From Bacteroidota bacterium (lineage in GTDB: Bacteria > Bacteroidota > Bacteroidia > UBA7662 > CANHCV01), in the NCBI GenBank assembly GCA_947459245.1, contig CANHCV010000004.1, positions 20,644-84,643 on the forward strand: DNA of 64,000 nucleotides, read 5' to 3'. This document shows, piece by piece, positions 46,324 through 54,525 of the stretch. The number at the start of each line of letters is the position of its first letter. The stretch's first letter is position 1. Both the position numbers and the translations under genes were made by a program. Under the pieces are notes generated by a model. It was given only the letters and a program-made list of their open reading frames with translations, had not been told where the DNA came from and made no database searches.

Positions 46324-48329
46324 TCTTCCTTCTTTTGTTCTTCTTTCAGCTCTTCTAAATTAGAATCCTCAACAGGTACAGAGTCCCCACGATCAATTTC
46401 AAACTCCACTCGGCGATTCAGTTTTCGATCTTCGTCGGTAACCTCAACTTTTTTAATGGGCTTCGAGCTACCATATCCCAAGGCTTTAATACGGTCGGGG
46501 TCAATATCTCCGGTGGTAATGAGATACTCCCGAATGCTTTCTGCTCGTTTTTGAGAAAGTTGCTGATTTTTTTCTGGATTTCCTTTGGAATCGGTATGCC
46601 CAGAAATGGTTAATTTAACCGTTGGATTGTCCAACAAATAATCAACCAGCTTATCCAAATCGGGTTTCATTTCTTCGAGAATCTCAAAGCTGTTGTTGGC
46701 AAATTCAATGGTTGAAAATTGAATGCGGTACGATTTTATTCCTTGCGCTTTAACCTCGAAAACCGTGTCTCCTTGGAGTTTGATTTCTTTCTCGATTCGG
46801 AAGAAATCCTCGCCTTGGATGATTAATAGGTATTTCTGATTATCAATCAAATCGAAAGAAAAGGTCCCATCTTCCCTAACAAATTTGGGTGCAACCTCAA
46901 TCCCGTTCTCTAAATCAATCACGGAAACAATTCCTTGGTAACTTTTACCGGTTACGGAATCCTTTAAAACTCCAGAAAATTCGGTCGTTGCGGTCGGTTG
47001 CGCTTCCATCGGAAGTGGAAATGAGAACAAATCAATGTTTTTGTTTTCATCGGATCGGGCGTAAAAAAGGTTTCTCGATTTGGAATCGATGGTGAAATAA
47101 TGTTCATCGCCCGCTCCATTCACCAACGGCCCGATGTTTTTGGGTTCCGAGAATTTTCCGTTGTTCAAATAGCTTTTGTAGATGTCAAATCCTCCAAAAT
47201 TGACAATTTCACCCGTTGAACTGAAATACAGGACATCGTATTCCGGGTGGAAAAAAGGCGACATTTCGTCGTTGATGGTATTGATCATGGGGCCCAAGTT
47301 GCGGGCAGGAAGCCAATTTCCTCGTTTGTCTTTTACCGAGAAAAACAAATCTGTGCCGCCCAATCCGCCTGGTCTATTCGAGGCAAAGAATAAAGTATCT
47401 CCAGTTCTGCTTAAACAGGGCTGACTCTCCCAAAACGAAGAGTTAATGGCCGGACCTACATTTTTAACCTTCCCAAAGGTGGTGTCATCCACCCGTTCAG
47501 CCAAATAAATATCGCATTCGCCCATACCATCTTTGGCATTGCATCGAACAAACAAAAGGGTATTCCCATCGGGGCTTAAACAAGGAGAACCTTCGTTATG
47601 AATGCTATTGATGCCCCAAATTTTAACCGCTTGCTGAAATTGTCCATCTTCTCCTTTAAGAGAGATGTACAAGTCTTCGTTGTAAATGTCTTGATTTCCA
47701 CTGTTCCCCATGTAATCGCGTTTCGAAGAAAAAAACAGGGCTGCATCATCCGCACTGATGCTCGGTCCATATTCTTCGAACGTGGTATTGATGGAATCTC
47801 CCATGTTTTCAAAAACACCTCGGGGAGGACGAAGGGTGTCAACTTTTTTTCGGTAATCGACCAGTTCGTAGTAGTACTTAATGGGAACAAATCGATCTTC
47901 GGAACCTTTATTGACTTCGTCGTAATATTGCTTCACCAAAGAATCAATGCTTAGATTTGAATTTCGGATCAATAAACCGTAATAAAACTTGGCTTTTTGA
48001 AGATCCCCTTGCTTCTCGAAAAGTTGGGCCAATTTCCAAAGGCTTTCCTTTTGATTTTTAAAGTTTTCAATCCCAAATTGCTGAACATATTGTTCAAGTT
48101 CTCGAATTAACTCGTTTGTTTTTCCGTCTTTTTCCAGTTGCCCAATTCGTTTTCGCTGATCAGGGTTGTTGTAAAAAGGAATGTTCCCGAAATTTTTAAA
48201 ATTTACCTGATAGGTTTCATTGACCTTCTTTTGAAAATCGGCATTGATGGATTGATAATTCGGCTGCCCTTGAGCCCAAAAAGACCCAAAGTATAGAAAA
48301 AGTAAGCAAAAAAATATTTTTCTAATCAC
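46320..48329 (-). CDS. OmpA-family protein with PD40/WD40-like repeats
   Basis: SPDGNTLLFV and SRTGDTLFFASNRPGGLGGTDLF repeats; C-terminal LTISGHTDSKGNPEKNQQLSQKRAESI...GYGSSKP. Confidence 0.9.
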   Translation of the reverse strand: MIRKIFFCLLFLYFGSFWAQGQPNYQSINADFQKKVNETYQVNFKNFGNIPFYNNPDQRKRIGQLEKDGKTNELIRELEQYVQQFGIENFKNQKESLWKLAQLFEKQGDLQKAKFYYGLLIRNSNLSIDSLVKQYYDEVNKGSEDRFVPIKYYYELVDYRKKVDTLRPPRGVFENMGDSINTTFEEYGPSISADDAALFFSSKRDYMGNSGNQDIYNEDLYISLKGEDGQFQQAVKIWGINSIHNEGSPCLSPDGNTLLFVRCNAKDGMGECDIYLAERVDDTTFGKVKNVGPAINSSFWESQPCLSRTGDTLFFASNRPGGLGGTDLFFSVKDKRGNWLPARNLGPMINTINDEMSPFFHPEYDVLYFSSTGEIVNFGGFDIYKSYLNNGKFSEPKNIGPLVNGAGDEHYFTIDSKSRNLFYARSDENKNIDLFSFPLPMEAQPTATTEFSGVLKDSVTGKSYQGIVSVIDLENGIEVAPKFVREDGTFSFDLIDNQKYLLIIQGEDFFRIEKEIKLQGDTVFEVKAQGIKSYRIQFSTIEFANNSFEILEEMKPDLDKLVDYLLDNPTVKLTISGHTDSKGNPEKNQQLSQKRAESIREYLITTGDIDPDRIKALGYGSSKPIKKVEVTDEDRKLNRRVEFEIDRGDSVPVEDSNLEELKEEQKKED

Positions 48330-48386
48330 ACCTTAAAGCTAGAAAAAAAAAAGCAGTTTTTAGTCATTAATCTTACAACGAAGTTT

Positions 48387-48394
48387 TAGCTTTG
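48387..48394 (+). promoter_or_regulatory. -7 box TAGCTTTG
   Basis: TAnnTTTG upstream of lemA-like gene. Confidence 0.5.
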
Positions 48395-48417
48395 TCGTTT
48401 AATCCTAAAATAAAAAA

Positions 48418-48975
48418 ATGAAAAGAAATAATTTAGTGAAGTGGGTGTTGTTGGGTGTTGTAGCCTTTTTGTTGATTTGGGTTTGGCGTTCCTACAATGG
48501 TTTGGTAGATAGTCAGTTAACTGTAGAGGAGTCGTATGCCCAAGTTCAAACCGATTATCAGCGCCGTGCAGATTTGATTCCTAATTTGGTAAAAACAGTG
48601 AAGGCTGCTGCCAAAAATGAAAAAGAAATTTTGGAAAACGTAACGGCAGCCCGTGCTGGAATTCAAAATGCAAAATCTCCTGCTCAGCTCGATGCGGCAG
48701 GTGCTCAGGTCAATCGTGCCATTAACATTGTGATGGAGGCTTATCCTCAAATTAGAAGTACAGAAAACTTCGGGAAGTTACAAGATCAATTGGAAGGAAC
48801 AGAAAACCGCATCAAAGAGTCGAGAAAAGATTACAACCGTGCGGTAAAAACCTACAATTCGTCCACCAAAAAATTCCCTGGAAACATCATTGCCTCTTGG
48901 TTTAATTTCGAACCCAAAGAATTTTTTGAAGCTTCTGCCGGTTCTGAAAAAGCACCTGAGCTTAATTTTGAATGA
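48418..48975 (+). CDS. lemA: LemA family protein
   Basis: N-terminal TM; YAQVQTDYQRRADLIPNLVKTVKAAAKNEKEILENVTAARAGI. Confidence 0.95.
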   Translation: MKRNNLVKWVLLGVVAFLLIWVWRSYNGLVDSQLTVEESYAQVQTDYQRRADLIPNLVKTVKAAAKNEKEILENVTAARAGIQNAKSPAQLDAAGAQVNRAINIVMEAYPQIRSTENFGKLQDQLEGTENRIKESRKDYNRAVKTYNSSTKKFPGNIIASWFNFEPKEFFEASAGSEKAPELNFE

Positions 48976-49400
48976 GTATTTTTTCCGAATCGGATTTAGA
49001 AATCCTAAAATCCTGCATCGAAAAGGCCGAAAAGGCCACTTCTGGTGAAATACGTTTGCACGTAGAAGCTGTTTGCTCCCATGATGTTCCCGAAAAGCGA
49101 GCCCATGAGGTATTCCAAGATTTGGGAATGCATCAAACTGAACAAAAAAATGCCATATTGATTTACCTCGCTTTTGAATCTAAAAAATTTGTCCTTTGGG
49201 GAGACCAAGGTATTCATGATCGCGTAGGTCAAGATTTTTGGGATAAACAGGCCCAATTTTTATCGGAACAGTTGAAAGGCGGAAATTTCGTTTCTGGAAT
49301 GCAAAAGGTCATTGAACAATTGGGTTTAGCCCTCGGAGAGTTTTTTCCTTGGGATGAATCCGATAAAGATGAGTTGGATAATTCAATTTCTACCGGATGA
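48972..49400 (+). CDS. TPM domain protein
   Basis: IEKAEKATSGEIRLHVEA; KNAILIYLAFESKKFVLWGDQGIHDRVGQDFW. Confidence 0.9.
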   Translation: MSIFSESDLEILKSCIEKAEKATSGEIRLHVEAVCSHDVPEKRAHEVFQDLGMHQTEQKNAILIYLAFESKKFVLWGDQGIHDRVGQDFWDKQAQFLSEQLKGGNFVSGMQKVIEQLGLALGEFFPWDESDKDELDNSISTG

Positions 49401-50134
49401 AGAAGTTTCGTTTCTTAGGATTGATTCTTTTTTCCTTGTGGATAGGGCCGCTATTCGCATTAGAAATTCCTCCAGCTACCGGCCGGCCCATCAACGATTA
49501 TGCTAAAATCTTTTCCGAAGAACAAGTTCAGCAGCTAGGCAAAAGCATGAAGCTTTTGTGCGATTCCACCTCCACCCAAATTGTGGTAGTTAGCATTCCA
49601 AATTTAGAAGGTGGAGATGTGTACGAAACCGCTATCCAATGGGCAAAGACGTGGGGAATCGGTCAAAAAGATAAAGACAATGGAATTCTGTTGTTTTTCG
49701 CCATGGAAGATCGAAAAATGTCGATCATCGTTGGAAGTGGACTAGAAGGTGTTTTTCCTGATGGAGCCGCCTATGACATTCGAACGGAAATATTAACGCC
49801 TTATTTTAAGCGTCAGGAATACTACGAAGGAGTTCAAAAAGCATTGGAAACCATTGCTATTGTGGTTCAAGGGGAATACAAAGGGGTGGAAAAAGAACAG
49901 CCATTCTCTCCACTTCTCCTTGTGGTCTTGCTGTTCATCTTTGCTATCGCATTGTTTTTCGGTAGAAAAGGTGGTGGCGGTGGCCGCGGAGGCGGATTGG
50001 GTGCAGCTCCTTTGTTTTGGGGTGGTGGCTTCGGAAGCAGGGGCGGTGGATCAGGCTACTCCGATAACAACAGTTTTGGCGGTGGATTCGGTGGTGGTGG
50101 CTTTGGTGGGGGAGGTTCTTCAGGAAGCTGGTAA
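49397..50134 (+). CDS. TPM domain protein with Gly-rich C-terminal tail (YgcG-like)
   Basis: Signal peptide; GRPINDYAKIFSEEQVQQL; DNGILLFFAMEDRKMSIIVGSGLEGVFPD; GGGFGGGGFGGGGSSGSW. Confidence 0.93.
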   Translation: MKKFRFLGLILFSLWIGPLFALEIPPATGRPINDYAKIFSEEQVQQLGKSMKLLCDSTSTQIVVVSIPNLEGGDVYETAIQWAKTWGIGQKDKDNGILLFFAMEDRKMSIIVGSGLEGVFPDGAAYDIRTEILTPYFKRQEYYEGVQKALETIAIVVQGEYKGVEKEQPFSPLLLVVLLFIFAIALFFGRKGGGGGRGGGLGAAPLFWGGGFGSRGGGSGYSDNNSFGGGFGGGGFGGGGSSGSW

Positions 50135-50139
50135 ATTCC

Positions 50140-50147
50140 TATCTTTG
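50140..50147 (+). promoter_or_regulatory. -7 box TATCTTTG
   Basis: TAnnTTTG 17 nt before GTG at 50164. Confidence 0.5.
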
Positions 50148-50163
50148 TACTAAATTTCTATTT

Positions 50164-50943
50164 GTGCTCAAATTTATTTTTGGAATCATTGGTGCCGCAA
50201 TTTTTAGAGGATTTACGGGATTCTTAATTGGTTATTTTGTTGGATATTTGATCGAAAGCTTTGCAACTGGTGACGATGAAACCAAGCAGGAGCGTAAAAG
50301 TGGCGGGAAATATTACCAGGGGATTCCCGATTTCGATTCGAGTTTATTGGTTTTGATGGCTTCGGTGATGAAAGCCGATGGGCGAGTGCTTCGAATAGAG
50401 TTGGAAGTGGCCAAAGAGTTTTTATTGCAGAGTTTCGGTGAAGAAAAAAGCAAGCAAATGTTGCTGCGGCTGCGGGAGTTCTTGAAGCAAGATATCGCGT
50501 TGCAGCCGGTTTGTCGTTCCATGGAAGCGAACCTGGCTTATGGAGCCCGCATTCAGTTGCTCCGTTTCCTGTTTCAAATGGCGGGCTCAGACGGAGAAAT
50601 GACCGATGTAGAAGTGGTGCTGATTGAGAAAATTGCTCGTTACATGGGCATCAATATTACCGATTATCAGCAAATTCGGAATCAGTTTAAAAATGCGTAC
50701 CAAAACGGAGGCGGATTTCAGTCCTTCGGTGCGTCATCGTCCAAGGAGAATTACGCCATGCTCGAATTGGATCCCAAGTGTTCCGATGAGGAGTTGAAAA
50801 AGCAATACCGGAAATTGGCCATGAAGTACCATCCCGATCGGATGGCCAATATGCCTGAAGTCGCAAAAAATGAAGCGAATTTCAAGTTCGCAAAAATTAA
50901 CGACGCATACGAGAAGATAAAAAAAGAGCGGGGCCTGATTTAA
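50164..50943 (+). CDS. TerB/DnaJ-domain membrane co-chaperone (DjlA-like)
   Basis: GTG start; N-terminal TM; TerB-like SSLLVLMASVMKADGRV; J domain with HPD (KYHPDRMAN). Confidence 0.88.
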   Translation: MLKFIFGIIGAAIFRGFTGFLIGYFVGYLIESFATGDDETKQERKSGGKYYQGIPDFDSSLLVLMASVMKADGRVLRIELEVAKEFLLQSFGEEKSKQMLLRLREFLKQDIALQPVCRSMEANLAYGARIQLLRFLFQMAGSDGEMTDVEVVLIEKIARYMGINITDYQQIRNQFKNAYQNGGGFQSFGASSSKENYAMLELDPKCSDEELKKQYRKLAMKYHPDRMANMPEVAKNEANFKFAKINDAYEKIKKERGLI

Positions 50944-50957
50944 GCCCCGCTCTTTTT
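50919..50957. terminator. bidirectional terminator overlapping the 3' end of the DjlA-like CDS
   Basis: AAAAAAGAGCGGGGC-ctgatttaa-GCCCCGCTCTTTTTT; stop codon TAA lies in the loop. Confidence 0.88.
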
Positions 50958-50959
50958 TC

Positions 50960-51118
50960 TTACTTTCTCTTCACTTTAACCGTTGCCTTTTTACGGTCTT
51001 TCGAATCATCTTCCCATTTTTCATAATCGGAGTAATAATCCAAAAAATCTTCGGGTGATTCAAAAAGGTTTAATCCAACCCAAAATCCTTGTCCTTCTAA
51101 AAAATCAAATAACTTCAT
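50960..51118 (-). CDS. small ORF, 52 aa (not in ORF track)
   Basis: Hand translation: MKLFDFLEGQGFWVGLNLFESPEDFLDYYSDYEKWEDDSKDRKKATVKVKRK*; own -7 box and downstream terminator. Confidence 0.55.
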   Translation of the reverse strand: MKLFDFLEGQGFWVGLNLFESPEDFLDYYSDYEKWEDDSKDRKKATVKVKRK

Positions 51119-51140
51119 GTCTTTGTTTGTTTGCTTAATT

Positions 51141-51148
51141 CAAAAGTA
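51141..51148 (-). promoter_or_regulatory. -7 box TACTTTTG for the 52-aa ORF
   Basis: CAAAAGTA on plus strand, 23 nt upstream of the ATG. Confidence 0.5.
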
Positions 51149-51284
51149 GAATTGCAATTTTTATTTAAATTTTTTCATAAGTTGATTTGATTTCATTGTG
51201 TTGAATAGATGGTTAATTTTGATTTTTTTTAGGGTTAAAGTTCTTTTTTGGCTCGTAATGGTGTATTTGTTCTTGTGGGGAAAT

Positions 51285-51313
51285 AAAAAAGCCCCGAATA
51301 ATCGAGGCTTTTT
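51285..51313 (-). terminator. terminator downstream of recA
   Basis: AAAAAAGCCcCGaataatCGaGGCTTTTT (one mismatch). Confidence 0.75.
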
Positions 51314-51363
51314 GCAATTGAAAAGTTTAAAAAGTGGTGATTGGTCACATGATTAAAAAATGA

Positions 51364-52431
51364 TTATCCTTCGTTTTCTTCAATCTTGTGGTCATGGATG
51401 TTGCTTTTTTCCATGATTTTGTGTTCGATTTCCTCGGCAAGTTCAGGATTGTCCAAAAGCAATTGCTTCACGCTATCCCTGCCTTGGCCCAAACGGGTGT
51501 CTCCATAACTGTACCAAGATCCCGCTTTAGAAATGATGTTCATTTCTGTTCCCAGATCAATGATCTCACCAACTTTGGAAATACCTTCTCCATAGACAAT
51601 GTCGAACTCGGTAACTCGGAAAGGAGGAGCCACTTTGTTTTTTACCACTTTCACCTTGGTGCGGTTACCGGTTACGTTGATGCCATCTTTCAATTGACCG
51701 ATTCTGCGAATGTCAAGTCGAACGGAAGCATAGAACTTCAATGCGTTTCCTCCGGTGGTGGTTTCGGGATTCCCGAACATCACCCCAATTTTATCGCGAA
51801 GTTGGTTGATGAAAATGCATACGGTGCCGCTCTTCGCGATGGAACCTGTTAGCTTTCGCATGGCTTGCGACATCAATCGGGCGTGAAGACCCATGGTGCT
51901 ATCGCCCATTTCGCCTTCAATTTCAGACTTCGGAACCAACGCTGCAACAGAATCTACCACGATCACGTCGATAGCTCCAGAACGAATAAGATTGTCGGCA
52001 ATTTCTAAGGCTTGCTCCCCGTTATCGGGTTGCGAGATGAGGAGGTTTTCGGTGTCGATGCCCAAGGCTTCTGCGTATTTGGGGTCGAATGCGTGTTCAG
52101 CATCGATAAAGGCAGCCATGCCACCTTTCTTTTGGGACTCGGCAATCACATGTAAAGCGATCGTCGTTTTTCCCGATGATTCTGGTCCGTAAATTTCAAT
52201 GATTCGTCCTTTAGGGAAACCACCAATGCCCAAGGCAAGATCCAAGCCCAATGAACCGGTGGGAATCACGTCCACGTCCACAACTTTGGCATCACCCATT
52301 TTCATCACAACGCCTTTCCCGAACGATTTTTCGAGCTTGTCCATGGTTAACTTGAGAGCTTTGAGCTTCGCGGCTTTATCTTCCATATCGATATTTATTT
52401 GAGGTTTTACAAAATTAACTGCTTCCATCAC
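51364..52431 (-). CDS. recA: recombinase RecA (start may be internal at 52386)
   Basis: [79 protein letters not shown]. Confidence 0.97.
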   Translation of the reverse strand: MMEAVNFVKPQINIDMEDKAAKLKALKLTMDKLEKSFGKGVVMKMGDAKVVDVDVIPTGSLGLDLALGIGGFPKGRIIEIYGPESSGKTTIALHVIAESQKKGGMAAFIDAEHAFDPKYAEALGIDTENLLISQPDNGEQALEIADNLIRSGAIDVIVVDSVAALVPKSEIEGEMGDSTMGLHARLMSQAMRKLTGSIAKSGTVCIFINQLRDKIGVMFGNPETTTGGNALKFYASVRLDIRRIGQLKDGINVTGNRTKVKVVKNKVAPPFRVTEFDIVYGEGISKVGEIIDLGTEMNIISKAGSWYSYGDTRLGQGRDSVKQLLLDNPELAEEIEHKIMEKSNIHDHKIEENEG

Positions 52432-52557
52432 TGTTTGGTTTTAAGTTTATTACCTATTTATCAACGCAAATTTTCTACTTGAATGTGACATCTTGCGACT
52501 CATGATTTTATTTCATTCCTTTTCCTTTGGGTTAAATTTGCGTCTTACCTTTATTCT

Positions 52558-53199
52558 ATGAAAAGGATCTTCTTTTTTTTCCTATTGTTGCTGGGATTTT
52601 TCCCAACCATCAATGCCCAAAGTCAGCGTCGCCCGGTTCAATTCTCAGGGGTCGTGATCTCGTCGGATAGTCTCACGGAGCTTCCGTTTGTTACGGTTTA
52701 CGTTAAAAATCGTCGTTCGGGTACCTTTGCCGATCAGCGAGGATTTTTCTCGATGGCGGTCATGACGGGAGATACCGTAGTTTTCTCGGCCTTGGGATTC
52801 AAAGATGCTCTTTTTGTGATTCCCGCTCAAACTTCGGAAGAAGCGATTTCGGTGATTCAGCGATTGGAGATCGATCCAGTGACCATGAAAGGGGTACAAA
52901 TTTATCCATTTACCAAAGAGGAATTTAAAGACCTTTTTGTTCGAACCCGAATACCCGACGACATGCTTGCACGTGCGCAAAAGAATCTGAGTTTCAATCC
53001 GTACATCCCAACCTACGCCGACCCCCAAATGGTGGCCATCACGAACGCTGCGGCTTTCAAGGATTACCAATGGCGTCAAGGCTTTTATGCCGGCACCCAA
53101 AATGGGATGATTCCGATGCCCAACGGCTTGCCCATTCCAACCACGTTGTTGAGTCCTGCTGCGTGGTACAATCTGATTAAATCGCTCAAAAACAAATAA
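52558..53199 (+). CDS. secreted protein with carboxypeptidase-regulatory-like domain
   Basis: Signal peptide; FSGVVISSDSLTELPFVTVYVKNRRSGTFADQRGFFSMAVMTGDTVVFSALGFKD. Confidence 0.8.
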   Translation: MKRIFFFFLLLLGFFPTINAQSQRRPVQFSGVVISSDSLTELPFVTVYVKNRRSGTFADQRGFFSMAVMTGDTVVFSALGFKDALFVIPAQTSEEAISVIQRLEIDPVTMKGVQIYPFTKEEFKDLFVRTRIPDDMLARAQKNLSFNPYIPTYADPQMVAITNAAAFKDYQWRQGFYAGTQNGMIPMPNGLPIPTTLLSPAAWYNLIKSLKNK

Positions 53200-53243
53200 C
53201 ACAGCGCAAAGGTCTGCTCGCTAAAACCAGCTAGCCGTATATG

Positions 53244-53268
53244 AAACGTTTATAAACGTTTATAAACG
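53244..53268. repeat. 10-bp-period tandem/palindromic repeat AAACGTTTAT
   Basis: AAACGTTTAT AAACGTTTAT AAACG between convergent genes. Confidence 0.8.
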
Positions 53269-53332
53269 GATAGGGCGCATTAATGTGATAATTTTGTGTT
53301 TGGTTGGAGGGTTGGAGGGGAATAATAAAGGA

Positions 53333-54430
53333 TCAAAATTCTACCAATTCGTAATGGGTGCTTCTTCCTCCCTTGGGGTCTTGGCAAAGGATTCCTTTTT
53401 CAATCAAATCCTTCAGGTCGCGAAGTGCCGTGTCGGAGGAGCATTTGGTCATTTTCGCCCATTTGGAAGATTGTAATTTCCCCTCAAATCCATCAAAGAG
53501 TTTATTGATCATCACCCTCTGCCGTTCATTCAGCCGGGTTGCTTCATGAATTTTCCAAAATTCCGCCTTTTTAAGTAAATTCTTTAAGGTAGAAATGCTT
53601 TCCAATAATGCAGTTTTTAAACACTCTAAAAACCAGATGATCCAATCCGTTATGTCGCCCTGGCTGTGTTGAACCTGCTGCAAAATGGCATAATATTTTT
53701 TGCGTTCTACCAAAATTTGACTCGACATGCTGTAAAAACGTTCGGAAGATTTATCGGCACGTGCCAACCAAAAATCGGAAATGGCACGGGCAATTCTTCC
53801 ATTCCCGTCGTCAAATGGGTGGATAATGATGAACCAAAAATGAGCGATGGCCGATTTTATGACCGGATCCAATGCTTGTTCTTCATTCAACCAATTCAAA
53901 AAAAGCTCCATTTCTTTTTCAACACGGTTGGCTGGAACTGCTTCAAAATGCACCTTTTCTTTACCCATAGCTCCAGAAACAATTTGCATTTCACCACTTC
54001 GGTAGCGACCTACCTCAATTTTGAGCATTCCACTGTACCTGGTTGGAAAAAGTGCGGCATGCCAGCCCAATAATCTATTTTTGGTAATCGGATTCCCATG
54101 GTTTTGGGTAGCATCCAATATCATATCCACCACTCCTTCTACATTTCTGGAAACCGAATCCAACCCCGCTACCGATAGCCCAAGACGTCTGCTAATGGAT
54201 GATCGAACTTGATCGTAATCCAACTTTTCGCCTTCAATTTCCGATGAACGAACGATGTCTAACGTTAGCGTTGCAAGATTGAACTCTTCTTTTTTTGCAA
54301 ATCCTAGGGTACTCATCTGCCCCAATATCAATCCCTGTAAATGCCTTACTTCACCAAAAATGGCGTTTATTTCGACTTCTTTCCAAGAGAATTGAGGCCA
54401 ATCTTTCGAATCGTAAATGTATTTTGCCAA
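53333..54430 (-). CDS. class II Fic family protein (DUF4172-type N-terminus, C-terminal winged helix)
   Basis: HPFDDGNGRIAR Fic motif; SSEIEG inhibitory-helix motif; C-terminal NERQRVMINKLFDGFEGKLQSSKWAKMTKCSSDTALRDLKDLIEKGIL; TTG start inferred. Confidence 0.9.
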   Translation of the reverse strand: MAKYIYDSKDWPQFSWKEVEINAIFGEVRHLQGLILGQMSTLGFAKKEEFNLATLTLDIVRSSEIEGEKLDYDQVRSSISRRLGLSVAGLDSVSRNVEGVVDMILDATQNHGNPITKNRLLGWHAALFPTRYSGMLKIEVGRYRSGEMQIVSGAMGKEKVHFEAVPANRVEKEMELFLNWLNEEQALDPVIKSAIAHFWFIIIHPFDDGNGRIARAISDFWLARADKSSERFYSMSSQILVERKKYYAILQQVQHSQGDITDWIIWFLECLKTALLESISTLKNLLKKAEFWKIHEATRLNERQRVMINKLFDGFEGKLQSSKWAKMTKCSSDTALRDLKDLIEKGILCQDPKGGRSTHYELVEF

Positions 54431-54446
54431 GGTGAAGATGAATTGA

Positions 54447-54508
54447 TGCGGTAAATATAACGATTATTCACCGCAAAAATGCGGTGAATATGAAAATTAT
54501 TCGCCGTA
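54447..54508. promoter_or_regulatory. double palindromic operator-like element upstream of fic
   Basis: TGCGGTAAATA-taacgat-TATTCACCGCA-aaaa-TGCGGTGAATA-tgaaaat-TATTCGCCGTA. Confidence 0.75.
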
Positions 54509-54525
54509 AACCTTATTTTAATTCC

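Noticed and set aside
51388-51852. 154-aa plus-strand ORF antisense to recA
   Set aside because: recA is unambiguous; composition is that of a shadow frame.
52645-53202. 185-aa minus-strand ORF opposite the carboxypeptidase-regulatory-like gene
   Set aside because: The plus-strand ORF has a signal peptide and recognizable domain; the minus frame is Arg/His-rich without motif support.
53302-53320. Short GGTTGGAG tandem duplication downstream of fic
   Set aside because: Only two units of 8 bp; too short to distinguish from chance.
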